Positions 18,877 through 28,270 of a stretch of 64,000 nucleotides of DNA are shown one piece after another (within the stretch, counting starts at the first letter, position 1; each line of letters opens with the position of its first letter). The position numbers were made by a program, and so were the translations under genes. The stretch spans positions 118,081 to 182,080 of the forward strand of contig CAVUVQ010000031.1 in assembly GCA_963744875.1 (NCBI GenBank), read 5' to 3'. The stretch is from JACDAE01 sp963744875. GTDB taxonomy: Bacteria > Chloroflexota > Ktedonobacteria > Ktedonobacterales > Ktedonobacteraceae. Under the pieces are notes generated by a model. The model was not told the origin of the DNA. It ran no database searches and was given only the letters and a program-made list of their open reading frames with translations.

Positions 18877-20225
18877 GTAGAATGTTCTCCGTTGTTTAGC
18901 GCGATAGAGAATTGGATAACCGTTCCATGCCCAGGTGTGCTCTCTATGAGCAGCGTACCGCCTGCGAGGCAGGCGCGTTCCTGCAGGCCTGTTAACCCAT
19001 AATGGCCATGTTGTTTGCTGAGACGGGACATGTCAAAGCCTATGCCATTATCACGTATCTCAATCGTGAGTTTTGTGGTCTGGTAAAGCAGGCGTATCCA
19101 TACCAGGGATGCCTGAGCGTGCTTCGAGATGTTCGTTAAACCCTCACGGAGTATACGGAATACAGATTCGGAAAGGGGGGTCGGGACAGATGAAAGCGCT
19201 GTCAGTTCAGTATGACAAACGATGCCAGTTGTTGTATAAAAGCGATGAATTTCCTGCTGTACCATCTCAGATAATTCCGTGTGGGAGGAAATTGTGCGGA
19301 TGTCGTTAATTGCTCTACGTGCATCGGACAGCGTTGCGCGTGCATTGGTCATGGTCATCTCTACAATATTACTGGCAAGAGTAAACTGTTGCCGATTGAG
19401 TTGTGTGTTCGCGGCTTCCAGTTGCATGATGAGGCCGGCAACTCCCTGGGCCAGTGTATCATGCAATTCACGAGCGATGCGCTGACGTTCGGTGAGTAGG
19501 GTAAGTTCTTCAATGCGAGCTGTCGAAGCTTGAAGTTGGACATGGGCATCTTCCAACTTTTTGTGCGTGAGGGCAAGTTCTGTGTGAGCCTCCTTCAATT
19601 GTGCATAGGTATGAATCTGGTGGATATACAAAACGAGATATCCTACCACAAACAGAATTGGGGCCACGTAATCGAACGTTGGAGTCAGGAAAAATGCTTG
19701 CCAGTAATCCTGTTGTTTCTCTGCGGTTATGCTGAGGATACTACCGAGCAGGAAGAGCGCAAGGGCTCCGGTCGCGACCATGATGGTAAAGCGGGCGTAT
19801 TGAAGAGAGCTAAGAGCCTCCAAGGTAACGATAAGATAGAGGCTGAGCAAGATATTGCCCTGTGGGACAATTATGCCAATGGTAAAGATCAGCCCTCCCT
19901 GGAGAAGAAAGCTACCCCAGCGCAGGCGTTGGGGAAGTTTCTCTGACAGGTTTATCCAAAGAAGCAACCCGTAGAAGACAATGAGCAAGGTGCAGAGGGT
20001 AAGTGGTGGAAAGGTGCCCGTGAAGCTGGAGTGAGCACAGCCAGTATCCTGAATGATAGAGCCTTTCGTAACAGATGGGAGCGAGACGGGCGCATCACAC
20101 TGCTTATAACGGCCAAACAGAAATTGAGCAATCCACAGATACGTCAGGCCCAGCCAGCAGAAAAGAAACCAGCGGAGCGAGCGCAGGGGAGGTGATGAAC
20201 GAATGTTAGAAAGAAGCGCTTTCAT
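18873..20225 (-). CDS. Sensor histidine kinase, HisKA_3 type
   Basis: A 450-residue kinase. ATG 20225 follows AAGGAATTTT; an in-frame start 11 codons upstream lacks a good site. About six hydrophobic spans form the N-terminal sensor, with little extracellular domain. A coiled-coil linker follows (LKEAHTELALTHKKLEDAH). The phospho-accepting His lies in RQRIARELHDTLAQG, the HPK7 signature. The HATPase_c domain has IEIRDNGIGFD and GHYGLTGLQER. Membrane-embedded sensors of this layout usually sense envelope stress or drugs. It is paired with the overlapping regulator gene. Confidence 0.93.
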   Translation of the reverse strand: MKALLSNIRSSPPLRSLRWFLFCWLGLTYLWIAQFLFGRYKQCDAPVSLPSVTKGSIIQDTGCAHSSFTGTFPPLTLCTLLIVFYGLLLWINLSEKLPQRLRWGSFLLQGGLIFTIGIIVPQGNILLSLYLIVTLEALSSLQYARFTIMVATGALALFLLGSILSITAEKQQDYWQAFFLTPTFDYVAPILFVVGYLVLYIHQIHTYAQLKEAHTELALTHKKLEDAHVQLQASTARIEELTLLTERQRIARELHDTLAQGVAGLIMQLEAANTQLNRQQFTLASNIVEMTMTNARATLSDARRAINDIRTISSHTELSEMVQQEIHRFYTTTGIVCHTELTALSSVPTPLSESVFRILREGLTNISKHAQASLVWIRLLYQTTKLTIEIRDNGIGFDMSRLSKQHGHYGLTGLQERACLAGGTLLIESTPGHGTVIQFSIALNNGEHST

Positions 20226-20390
20226 AAAATTCCTTGTTTTCTTTCTCGAAGAGTACATTTGTTGCTACTAAACAGTGTTCGAGCGGCAGTCTTCCCTTGC
20301 TGTGAGTATACCATTATTTTCTGATAGCGTATATGTCTATTTAGCCTAGGTAATTCCAGCATCGCGGAATCACTTAGAGAGAATAGCGGA

Positions 20391-20419
20391 TAGACGCTCT
20401 GCACAACTTTCGCTATAAT
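20391..20419 (+). promoter_or_regulatory. Sigma70-like promoter of the ABC transporter operon
   Basis: TAGACG (20391-20396), a 17-base spacer and TATAAT (20414-20419) lie 50 bases upstream of the ABC ATPase start. The -10 matches consensus fully and the -35 four of six positions. Confidence 0.6.
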
Positions 20420-20469
20420 CAGTTATAAGCAAGAGAAATAAGATTTTGCTATTTCAGGAGATTTTTGTG

Positions 20470-21225
20470 ATGCAACATTCATTATCGTCGCGTAAAACAG
20501 AAGCAAGTGCGAGCAATAGAATAATTATCGAAGCGATTGCGCTTCAAAAGATGTATGATATGGGAAAGCTAGAAGTACATGCACTCAAAGGGGTAGATTT
20601 GAGCATTGTACATGGCGAGGTTGTGGCTATTATGGGTCCCAGTGGCTGTGGCAAGACAACGCTGCTCAATTGCTTAAGTGGCCTGGACAGCGTAACATCT
20701 GGGACGGTGAAGATTGCTGGTCAGGATATCCGAGCGCTCTCCGATCGGGAAATCACCTCTTTTCGTGCTCGCGAGATGGGCTTTATCTTTCAATCCTATA
20801 ATTTATTGCCCGTACTCACAGGGTTGGAGAATGTGGAATTGCCATTGCTGGTAACCGGAGTACGTCCGAAGGAAGCGCGTGCCCGTGCGCTGGCCAGTAT
20901 TAACCTGGTAGGACTCACTAACTGGGCCAGGCATCGTCCTGCTGAAATGAGCGGAGGGCAGCGCCAACGTTTTGCCATTGCTCGTGCACTGGCTATGCAA
21001 CCATCAATTGTATGGGCAGATGAACCAACAGGCGCACTCGATAGTCATACAAGTCAGGAGATTATAGAACTGATGCTCACCCTCAACCAGAAATACCGGC
21101 TCACTTTTGTCTGGGTTACCCACGCCATCGAGGTTGCTCAGCAGGCTCACCGTTTGATCACCATGCGCGATGGCCTGATCGAAACTGATCAACGGCTTCG
21201 ACCGATGGAGCAATTGCCTTCTTAG
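20470..21225 (+). CDS. ABC transporter ATP-binding protein, MacB/LolD type
   Basis: A 251-residue ATPase. ATG 20470 has CAGGAG eight bases upstream. It shows Walker A (GPSGCGKTT), a Q-loop (FIFQSYNLLP), the signature MSGGQRQRFAIARAL, Walker B (VWADEPTGALDS) and an H-loop (VWVTH). The SYNLLPVLTGLENVELPL segment is typical of the MacB/LolD/FtsE group, which work with FtsX-type permeases. It is the first gene of the operon and energises the 1076-residue permease downstream. Transporters of this class export peptides or lipoproteins, or act as mechanotransmission devices; the substrate is not evident. Confidence 0.94.
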   Translation: MQHSLSSRKTEASASNRIIIEAIALQKMYDMGKLEVHALKGVDLSIVHGEVVAIMGPSGCGKTTLLNCLSGLDSVTSGTVKIAGQDIRALSDREITSFRAREMGFIFQSYNLLPVLTGLENVELPLLVTGVRPKEARARALASINLVGLTNWARHRPAEMSGGQRQRFAIARALAMQPSIVWADEPTGALDSHTSQEIIELMLTLNQKYRLTFVWVTHAIEVAQQAHRLITMRDGLIETDQRLRPMEQLPS

Positions 21226-21324
21226 ATGCCTCATCTCCATCATTCACAAATCCTTCTCTACGAAAAAAAGATCGATAGGATCAGTCAAAAGCGAAAATAG
21301 CATATTCTAACGAAAGGAAAAACT

Positions 21325-21946
21325 ATGTCTTACAATAAATTTCAGGCTTCAGAACAGCAAGAAGAGCAAAATATTCTCAACCAGAGACCAGAGCGTTCAT
21401 CAAAAGGACGTGGTATTCCTGTCTGGTTGCCTGTAGCAGGTGGAATTATCGTGGTGGGCGCTCTTATTCTGGTTGCGGTGCTGTTTTTCTTGCATCCAGA
21501 GACTGGGGGCACAAAACTCTAATCCTTCTGGTACAACAACGAACGGCACGACTACGACAAATGGAACAGCGGCAAAAGGCCAATCATCTATTATTGGAGA
21601 GGGAGACCCTCAGATGTATTGGGATACCATCAAGGCTCAGGTAGCTCAGAGATTACATTTGAGCGTGTCCAGCCTCACGGATACGTTGAAACCCCAGGTT
21701 TCTATAGGGAGCAAGGGAGGAGCGGCTCCTATTGGAGTAACGATTGCACAAGTCGCCACCCAGCAAGGAGTTTCACTCAGTGAGTTGCACACTCTTGAGG
21801 TGAATGCTATCCAGCAAGCAACGGGTGCTCTGGTGAGTCAAAATTCACTATCGCAGCAGACTGCCGACCGGAGAATGCAGACAGTGCATAGCTGGGGTCA
21901 GGATACATTAGATGGGTATACGATGTATGCATTTCAGAACCATTGA
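21325..21946 (+). pseudogene. Membrane-anchored operon protein, frameshifted
   Basis: ATG 21325 (AACGAAAGGAA upstream) encodes a cytoplasmic N-terminus and one membrane span (WLPVAGGIIVVGALILVAVL), then stops at 21522. The neighbouring frame continues to 21946 with a Thr/Gly-rich linker and a soluble domain (DPQMYWDTIKAQVAQRLHL, VATQQGVSLSELH). Removing one G from the G5 run at 21505-21509 joins them into one protein of about 206 residues. The intact product would be a single-pass protein with an outside domain, probably an accessory to the ABC transporter. I do not recognise the extracellular domain. The extra G may be a sequencing error or a true mutation. Confidence 0.7.
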
Positions 21947-22022
21947 TGATCTGATCATGTTGAGAGAAGCATAGAAAAAACTGGAATGGTTTTATTCCAG
22001 CATAAAGAAGGCACAAACGGTC

Positions 22023-25000
22023 ATGCAGAATACGCTTTTGGGATTATCCCCGACGATGCTGGCCCTGGTGATGGTAGCTCTGACGGGGGGAGGACTGCTT
22101 ATAGTTGTGGGTATGGCGGTGAGCAATCCACTGTTAGTAAGGATGGGGTTACGCAATACAGTGCGTCGCCCCACACAAACGGTGATTATGGTTGCGGGCC
22201 TGACCCTTTCAGCAGTCTTTATTACCGCATCTTTTGGATTGCAGGATAGTTTTGCAGCCTCGGCTGTTACGAGTCGGTTGGCTCAGGTTGGGTGGGTGGA
22301 TGAGGCAGTTAGCGGCACTTTTACGCAGAGCCAGGTGAGACGCGCTTTAGCGCGTCTGCGCCACGTATCGGAAGTGCAGGCCGCAACTGGAATTTCTATG
22401 CAGCAGCAGGCTATTGTCAGAAGTAATGTGACTTCTAGTAGTCTCACGGAGTATGGAGTACCATCCGATTTTGATCAGGTCTATGGTCCGGTCATTGATA
22501 GCAGCGGCCACCAGATCCATTTCTCGGGTATGCAGGCAGATGAAGTCATTCTCAGTCATACTGGTGGTTTGCTGTTGGAGCTTCAGGCAGGTGATACGCT
22601 CCAGATCAAAAACGGTTCGAATTTTGTCACTAGAAGAGTGTACGCTGTTCTCAGCAATGATCTGGTGGTAACAACCGGTGAGCTGTCAGGAAATCTCTCC
22701 TTTGCCGAGATCATTATGCCGCTGAGTTCCTTGCAGCAGCTCTATGCGCAAGAATTCCATCATCCGTTGTTGCCAAATATCATTTGTGTCAAGAATGTGG
22801 GATCAGGTGGCCTGGATGATGCCGGGGCGGGGGGAAGTCGAAGTCAGGCTGTTCTGCACATATTACAGCAAATTTTTGGTGTGACGCCTATTGATCCGAG
22901 TATTTCTCACTCGACGCACTTCCCGACAGATTTTGACACGGTTTTGATCCATCCATTGAAGCCAACCGTGGTCGAAGATACAGGGGGACCACCGATCATT
23001 AGCAACAAAGGTGAGTTGATTGGATCACCGGCAGCCCGGCAGTTCTTCTTGCTCCTTCCGGTTTTCACGTGTTTATTAGTTGGAGCCGGGATGCTCTTAT
23101 TGGTATTGCTTGTCCTGTTGCTGGCGGCGGAGCGGCGAGCAGAACTGGGGATGAGCCGGGCGATTGGCTTGCAACGGCGCGATCTGGTGCTGTCTTTGTT
23201 GATTGAAGCAAGTGGATATGGCGTGATCGCAGCACTTCTGGGAGTGCCGCTGGGAGTCGGGGCGATTGCCCTGGAGTTGGTGGCGCTTTCTCATCTGCCG
23301 ACTGTTGGGCTACAATTGGGTGGTGTCCAGTCGGAACAGGTTGCGTTAACCCTCTCGCTTACCTGGCAAAGTGGACTGTTAGCTCTGTCTCTTACTGTGC
23401 TCACAACGACTCTGGTGGTGCTGGTGTCTGGGATGTGGATTAGCCGTATGAATATTGTTGCTGCCATTCGCGATTTAAATGAAGCCTCTCCGGCGTGTAC
23501 GTCTCTGGTCTCTTTTCTGCGTGAATTCTGGATGCCACCGCGTGACGCGGTTGGTCAGATTGTGCCCGAAACATCGGAGCGTCGTGCGACACGCAAGATA
23601 GAAGCTCTCGGCCAGTTCATCTGGGGATTATGCTTGCGTGGTCCTTTGCTTCTATTCGCTGGGGTCGGGCTGTTGCTGGTTTTCCGGGTATCTGCCCAGA
23701 ACTGGATGCAGATGGCGGGTGTACTCTTGCTCATTGCTGGTGGAGGCTTGCTTTTGAACTGGCTCTTGCCCTTCGCGAAAGTACCATCAGCGCTTGTCAG
23801 GCGTCTGAGTTCGAGTGCTATCGGGCTTGGCTGGCTGATATCCGGTATCCAGATGGGGATGGCTGGTTTTACGGCTGCTTTTGCGCCCAATGCATCTGCA
23901 AGTGGTGGAGGATACATCAGTCCGTCTCTGCTTGAAAATGTTTTGAGCACGTTCTCACCACTGTTGGGGATGGTACTTCTGGTAATGAGCAATGTCGATC
24001 TTCTGGTGGATCTGCTGACATTGTGCATGCGGCATTTGCGTAGCCTGGCACCGATCAGTCGGATTAGCCTGGTCTTTCCACTTATGTATCGTACGCGTAT
24101 GCTGGTGACCGTCTCGCTTTTAAGTTTGATAACGTTTCTGGTCATGCTTGTGGTAACGAATAACTTAAGCATTGTGCAGCAATCGCAGGTAGAGATAACG
24201 ACAGGCAATTTTCAACTTGCGCTGGATATTGATCCGCAGAGCAATCCTGTTCTGGAGCAGCAGGTGCTTGCGACGCCGAGGACGATGTCGCAGGATGTCG
24301 CAGGTGTTGTCCAGTTGATCTCGCTGTATAATTTTCAGCAGAGTCGCTTCACACCGATCCAGCTCCATCTGCCCGGCAATCCGCGTTATCCGGGGCCTGG
24401 TCCAACGATCGTGAGCGATTCCTTTTTATCGCTCACTACGATGCCTATGTTTGCGCGTGCACAGGGCTTTGCAACAGATCAGGCGGTGTGGGATGCCGTA
24501 CGAGATCATCCAGGCTATGCGGTGGTCCAATATCAAGGCGGAATTGGGTTGTCGACGCATGACGGATTCGCGCCCTTTACTGCGGACATTTTCACAGGAA
24601 CCAGTGCGCATTCAATAGCCCATCGCGTCACTGTGATCGGGGTGGTGCCAAATAATACCAACTGGACGACTCTTTTTCTCTCCAATCGTACAGCGACGGC
24701 AATAGGACTGCCTCACACTGGCTACCCGTTAACGTACTGTTTTCGTTTGCAGTCAGGGGCGAGTATAGCGCAGGCGCGTCACGACATAGGGGATGCGTTG
24801 CAAATAGGGGAACACAATCTCTCTCTGAATGTTCTGGGCACAGCCGACCAGAATGCGTATACGCAGACTCTTACCTACTTTCTGGCGAGCTATCTGGTGT
24901 TGGGATTAGTCTTTGGAGCCTTCTCGATTGGAGTAATCACCAGTCGTGCGGTGGTGGAGCGGCGTCAACAGATCGGAGTGCTGCGGGCGATTGGCTTCTC

Positions 25001-25253
25001 GCGCGGTCTGGTGCGTAGCGCATTTCTCCTCGAATTAAGTTTTGTGATCACTGTAAGTCTGGTTATGGGCACTGTTCTGGCCTGGTGGTTGGTATCGCAG
25101 GTAATCGTCCAGTTCTCGCGTGCCCTTCCATTACCGGTGGGAGCAATTCTTGTGCTCCTGCTGGGCAGCTACCTGGTTGTTTTGATCTGTACGGTAGTGC
25201 CAACACGTCATGCTTCTCGTATCTCTCCTGCAGAAGCTCTACGCTATGAGTGA
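22023..25253 (+). CDS. FtsX-like ABC transporter permease, double-length
   Basis: A 1076-residue permease. A first span lies at the N-terminus, then MRNTVRRP-type sequence (VRMGLRNTVRRPTQ), a large outside domain, and clusters of spans around residues 340-490 and 540-720. A second extracellular domain precedes the C-terminal FtsX core (ITSRAVVERRQQIGVLRAIG, ending ISPAEALRYE). Two FtsX-type units in one chain suggest that a single permease pairs with a dimer of the ATPase. AAGAAGG upstream of ATG 22023 is the likely ribosome binding site. It is the last gene of the three-gene operon and lies opposite a two-component system. Confidence 0.92.
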   Translation: MQNTLLGLSPTMLALVMVALTGGGLLIVVGMAVSNPLLVRMGLRNTVRRPTQTVIMVAGLTLSAVFITASFGLQDSFAASAVTSRLAQVGWVDEAVSGTFTQSQVRRALARLRHVSEVQAATGISMQQQAIVRSNVTSSSLTEYGVPSDFDQVYGPVIDSSGHQIHFSGMQADEVILSHTGGLLLELQAGDTLQIKNGSNFVTRRVYAVLSNDLVVTTGELSGNLSFAEIIMPLSSLQQLYAQEFHHPLLPNIICVKNVGSGGLDDAGAGGSRSQAVLHILQQIFGVTPIDPSISHSTHFPTDFDTVLIHPLKPTVVEDTGGPPIISNKGELIGSPAARQFFLLLPVFTCLLVGAGMLLLVLLVLLLAAERRAELGMSRAIGLQRRDLVLSLLIEASGYGVIAALLGVPLGVGAIALELVALSHLPTVGLQLGGVQSEQVALTLSLTWQSGLLALSLTVLTTTLVVLVSGMWISRMNIVAAIRDLNEASPACTSLVSFLREFWMPPRDAVGQIVPETSERRATRKIEALGQFIWGLCLRGPLLLFAGVGLLLVFRVSAQNWMQMAGVLLLIAGGGLLLNWLLPFAKVPSALVRRLSSSAIGLGWLISGIQMGMAGFTAAFAPNASASGGGYISPSLLENVLSTFSPLLGMVLLVMSNVDLLVDLLTLCMRHLRSLAPISRISLVFPLMYRTRMLVTVSLLSLITFLVMLVVTNNLSIVQQSQVEITTGNFQLALDIDPQSNPVLEQQVLATPRTMSQDVAGVVQLISLYNFQQSRFTPIQLHLPGNPRYPGPGPTIVSDSFLSLTTMPMFARAQGFATDQAVWDAVRDHPGYAVVQYQGGIGLSTHDGFAPFTADIFTGTSAHSIAHRVTVIGVVPNNTNWTTLFLSNRTATAIGLPHTGYPLTYCFRLQSGASIAQARHDIGDALQIGEHNLSLNVLGTADQNAYTQTLTYFLASYLVLGLVFGAFSIGVITSRAVVERRQQIGVLRAIGFSRGLVRSAFLLELSFVITVSLVMGTVLAWWLVSQVIVQFSRALPLPVGAILVLLLGSYLVVLICTVVPTRHASRISPAEALRYE

Positions 25254-25920
25254 GTAGTACGCAGATGCGCCTGGGGGAGAAAGATAAGCACCTCTCTGTA
25301 TGCCATTTATTATTCCTACATCAGTGTGGAGATTGGTAAAAAAGTATTTTGCCTGTCATATCCGCGTTTTTTGTCGGGTGCCATCGCGAATTCTGGGTAG
25401 AGGTACCCATTGAGAGATATTTGAGCGTAATTTTGCTTCAACGGAACCGACGGGAGTCTGGTTCTTTGCAAGACACGCTTCTCCGTATAATGTGTCACTA
25501 CAGGCCGCATGCACCGCGCGTGGCAGGTAGATTACCCGCATTCTATCTCCTCGTTGGAAACGTGTCAACAAGCATTACTCCAATGAGGAGGAGCTGGGGA
25601 GAAAGCAGAGAACCATGGCAGGACCAACAGATCACCTTCACTAGTTGCGTGCATTTGCATCGCTCCACTGGTATGAAGAAACGATCAAGTTTTTCTTTGC
25701 CTTCGTCACGAAAACGAGTGACCTGTTATTAGCCGCAGGCATCGTCATTAGTACGGCAAACTTCTTAACCGATGGTGATGTAATGAACCATCATAAAGCG
25801 CTTTCAGATGCCTGGGCGCAAGCGTTGGCGATTGATAGTAGTCTGGGTATCGTCTTAATGGTGCTCCTAATTTGCGACTAGGTAGTGCTATTGAGGCACC
25901 TGGTTATCCACTTCTGCAAC
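25254..25920. other. Gene-poor stretch with repeat-module fragments
   Basis: About 665 bases without an intact gene. It contains the third copy of the repeated motif (ACGGAACCGACGGG, 25441-25454) and the membrane-protein fragment at 25645-25881. The sequence between them shows no HTH remnant that I can recognise. Confidence 0.5.
25645..25881 (+). pseudogene. Fragment of a small membrane protein
   Basis: An open frame of 78 codons. The segment FVTKTSDLLLAAGIVIST followed by ANFLTDGDVM and ALAIDSSLGIVL reads like a membrane helix, polar loop and second helix of a larger protein, then ends prematurely. There is no good ribosome binding site at the first Met. The fragment at 55393 (TSSLSILFLAFGLIASMA) has similar spacing of helix and loop, and both lie near the GGAACCGACGGG motif. 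It may be a broken member of a multicopy lineage-specific family; this is inference. Confidence 0.45.
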
Positions 25921-26403
25921 TCAAGGAAGAAAAACGGAAGGCTTAACAATCATTAAAAGAATCAGAGTAAGTACAGCGAGTACATTGATCAGGCGCAGTG
26001 TGAGAATATGTGGTCTGTGTAATAGGCTATGGCTCATTTCTCCGGACTGATTTTTTGCTTGTTCCTCCTGACATATGCGTAAGATCCTCCGATCATTGGG
26101 GGTAAAATAAGCTATTCCCATCAGGGTGGCATAGATGAAAAGAAGTAATGAGAGCAAGAGCCACAAGGTATGGAGAATGTCGTAGCCTTGTTGGAGTGCC
26201 AGCGCAATACCAAAAATTACGGCGCTGAGTCCTCCTGGAACAATAGCAATCTTTGTAAATTGCAGTGCGATGCGTAGATAATAAACTCGTTCTACCAACG
26301 AGTTTGTCTTTAAAAGTCGCATGTGGAGAAGAACGAAGGCCATCATGCCGCCGCCGAACCACATTGCCGCAAGGACATGAAGCGTAAGTAATACTTGAAG
26401 CAT
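25921..26403 (-). CDS. Small integral membrane protein, DUF2269-like
   Basis: A 160-residue protein with four predicted helices. The first begins LLTLHVLAAMWFGGGMMAF, with the H-x-x-x-x-W-x-G pattern common in DUF2269/CopD-like haem or quinone-associated proteins. ATG 26403 has AAGGAG seven bases upstream. It begins 14 bases after the stop of the luciferase-like monooxygenase gene and is the last gene of the leftward operon. Membership in the polyketide locus is by position only; a redox role is possible but unproven. Confidence 0.72.
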   Translation of the reverse strand: MLQVLLTLHVLAAMWFGGGMMAFVLLHMRLLKTNSLVERVYYLRIALQFTKIAIVPGGLSAVIFGIALALQQGYDILHTLWLLLSLLLFIYATLMGIAYFTPNDRRILRICQEEQAKNQSGEMSHSLLHRPHILTLRLINVLAVLTLILLMIVKPSVFLP

Positions 26404-26417
26404 AGCAAACTCCTTAT

Positions 26418-27494
26418 TTATGATGCAGCGGGTAAAACCTTATCAAAGAAGATCCGCATTGAGCGCAGGATGGTTCCCTGCTCCTGTCCAAAATCGAAGG
26501 TCCCGGCAAGGTAAGTACAATGCAGTTTGTGCTGCAGGAACTGTAACTTTTCTATACATGTTTCTATCCCACCTATCAGCACGCTAGAGGTATTTAGAGA
26601 ATCATCGTAGCTGAAACGCCGCCAGCGTTTGCCAAGTTCCGGGTAGCGTGCAAAGTCAGATGGCACGCCTTCGCGCATGAATGAGGCAATGGCTGAAGCA
26701 CCAGCCTCCTGCGTTTTGTGAACGTAGCGATTGAGACCAGCTTCAGCTTCTGCGCGTGCCTGTTCATTGGAGAGACTCACATGAACATGAACGTTGACCA
26801 GGATTTCTCCGCGACTAGAATGCCCGGCCTCTGCACGTGCTCTTTCGTACAACTCGATTTTCTCGCTCAGTTCCTCCAGGCGCGTTGTGAGGAGGGGTGC
26901 CACCATTAGATGAAAACCCTGGCGACCAGCCCACTGGAACGTTTCAGGGGTGGTAGCTGCTGCAACCCAGAGCGGTGGATGGGGCTGTTGCAAAGGTTGC
27001 GGCTGTAGCATCAGTTCTGGGAATTGGTAGAAGGAACCCTCGTAGGCGAAGCGCTCGTGTGTCAATGCTTGTACTATGATATCAACACCCTCGTTGAAGC
27101 GTGCGCGACTCTGGTTCATGGGAATGCCAAAACCATCATACTCGCATTTCAGAAAGGCCCGTCCGACCCCCACATCCAGACGCCCCATGCAGGTATGATC
27201 GAGTGTTGTAACCTGTTCGGCGAGCGAGAGGGGGTGATGGTAAGGAACCTGTATAACCCCCAGTCCAAAGCGGATGCGCCGCGTTTGTTGGGCCAGTGCC
27301 GCAATGATGATAGATGGTGCCGAGAGAAGCCCACCATGTGGCTGAAAGTGATGCTCTGCAAACCAGGCACCCGTGTATCCCAGTTCATCTGCCAATTTTG
27401 TCTGCTCCGTGATGCGTGCGAACATCGTTGTGGCAGCTTCGCCTTCCTGCTGCTCAAAGGTTGGTAAAAAAAAGATGCCAGCCTGAAATGTCAT
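26418..27494 (-). CDS. LLM-class flavin-dependent monooxygenase (luciferase-like)
   Basis: A 358-residue TIM-barrel enzyme of the bacterial luciferase family. I chose ATG 27494, preceded by GAGAGGAAG, rather than upstream codons that extend the frame into the preceding gene. It shows GYTGAWFAEHHFQPHGG, the AEHH signature of FMN/F420-dependent members, RIRFGLGVIQVPYHHPL and GRLDVGVGRAF. Such enzymes use reduced flavin and oxygen to hydroxylate or cleave substrates. The flavin reductase-like genes at 35735 or 51389 could supply reduced flavin. It is one of two paralogues in the operon, probably tailoring oxygenases for the aromatic polyketide. Confidence 0.9.
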   Translation of the reverse strand: MTFQAGIFFLPTFEQQEGEAATTMFARITEQTKLADELGYTGAWFAEHHFQPHGGLLSAPSIIIAALAQQTRRIRFGLGVIQVPYHHPLSLAEQVTTLDHTCMGRLDVGVGRAFLKCEYDGFGIPMNQSRARFNEGVDIIVQALTHERFAYEGSFYQFPELMLQPQPLQQPHPPLWVAAATTPETFQWAGRQGFHLMVAPLLTTRLEELSEKIELYERARAEAGHSSRGEILVNVHVHVSLSNEQARAEAEAGLNRYVHKTQEAGASAIASFMREGVPSDFARYPELGKRWRRFSYDDSLNTSSVLIGGIETCIEKLQFLQHKLHCTYLAGTFDFGQEQGTILRSMRIFFDKVLPAAS

Positions 27495-27532
27495 GATTTC
27501 TTCCTCTCCAATTGGCGCATGCTCAAGCTTCA

Positions 27533-28243
27533 TCACTTGTAGTAGGGAAGAGGGACATACTCTGGTTGAAGATTGCGCTGATAATAGTCCCAGAGTAATT
27601 GGCCCATCTGCCCGTTTCGATACATGGCCCGTTTTTCGTATATCTCTTCCTCGTTCATCATCCATCTGGTGACGCCAGTCTGGAGCGCAATTATTTGCAT
27701 CTGGCAGGCGCGTTCCAGGTGAAGTGCCAGCATACAGGCATCCTCTAGCGTATCAGCAACGGTGATCAGGCCGTGATTGCGCAAGAGCAAGGCGGACCTG
27801 TCTGCCAATGTGGTGGCGATCTCTTCGCCCATGGTCGAAGTTGTTACCAGGTGTGTTGTACGTGTGAAGTGCACTAAATTTCCAGGAACAAAGAGCGCTC
27901 CTTCATAATGGAGTGGTTCCAACTCCTGCTGCAAACTGCTGAGCGTGCTGGCAAAGAAGGCGTGTGTATGGACGATGGCCTGAACATCGGGGCGACGGCG
28001 ATAGATTTCGGCATGGAGAGGCCATTCGTGATGACGTCGCCCCAGACCTTCCAGTATCGTTCCATCAAAATGTAAACGAAGAACCCGTTGTATATTGATC
28101 TCTTCCAATCCATACCCTGCCGCTTTCATCCAGAAGCTTTCATCCTCATCGCAACGTCTTGAGACATGTCCCAGCAAGGTATCTCCCTGCTGGCTGTTTG
28201 CCAATATGCGACAGGCGAGGCTAATACTTTCTTGTACTTTCAT
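27533..28243 (-). CDS. Class II aldolase/adducin family protein
   Basis: A 236-residue protein of the class II aldolase fold. Metal ligands are visible as HAE (WPLHAEIY), HTH (VHTHAFFAS) and a later His in LLLRNHGLI. GHVSRR near residue 25 binds phosphate in sugar-phosphate members. ATG 28243 has AAGGAG at normal spacing. In primary metabolism the family cleaves fuculose- or rhamnulose-phosphate, or dehydrates methylthioribulose phosphate. Within this operon it might instead catalyse a retro-aldol or decarboxylation step on a polyketide intermediate. That role is speculative. Confidence 0.88.
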   Translation of the reverse strand: MKVQESISLACRILANSQQGDTLLGHVSRRCDEDESFWMKAAGYGLEEINIQRVLRLHFDGTILEGLGRRHHEWPLHAEIYRRRPDVQAIVHTHAFFASTLSSLQQELEPLHYEGALFVPGNLVHFTRTTHLVTTSTMGEEIATTLADRSALLLRNHGLITVADTLEDACMLALHLERACQMQIIALQTGVTRWMMNEEEIYEKRAMYRNGQMGQLLWDYYQRNLQPEYVPLPYYK

Positions 28244-28270
28244 CGTGTTCTCTCCTTCTTCTATAGCTGC

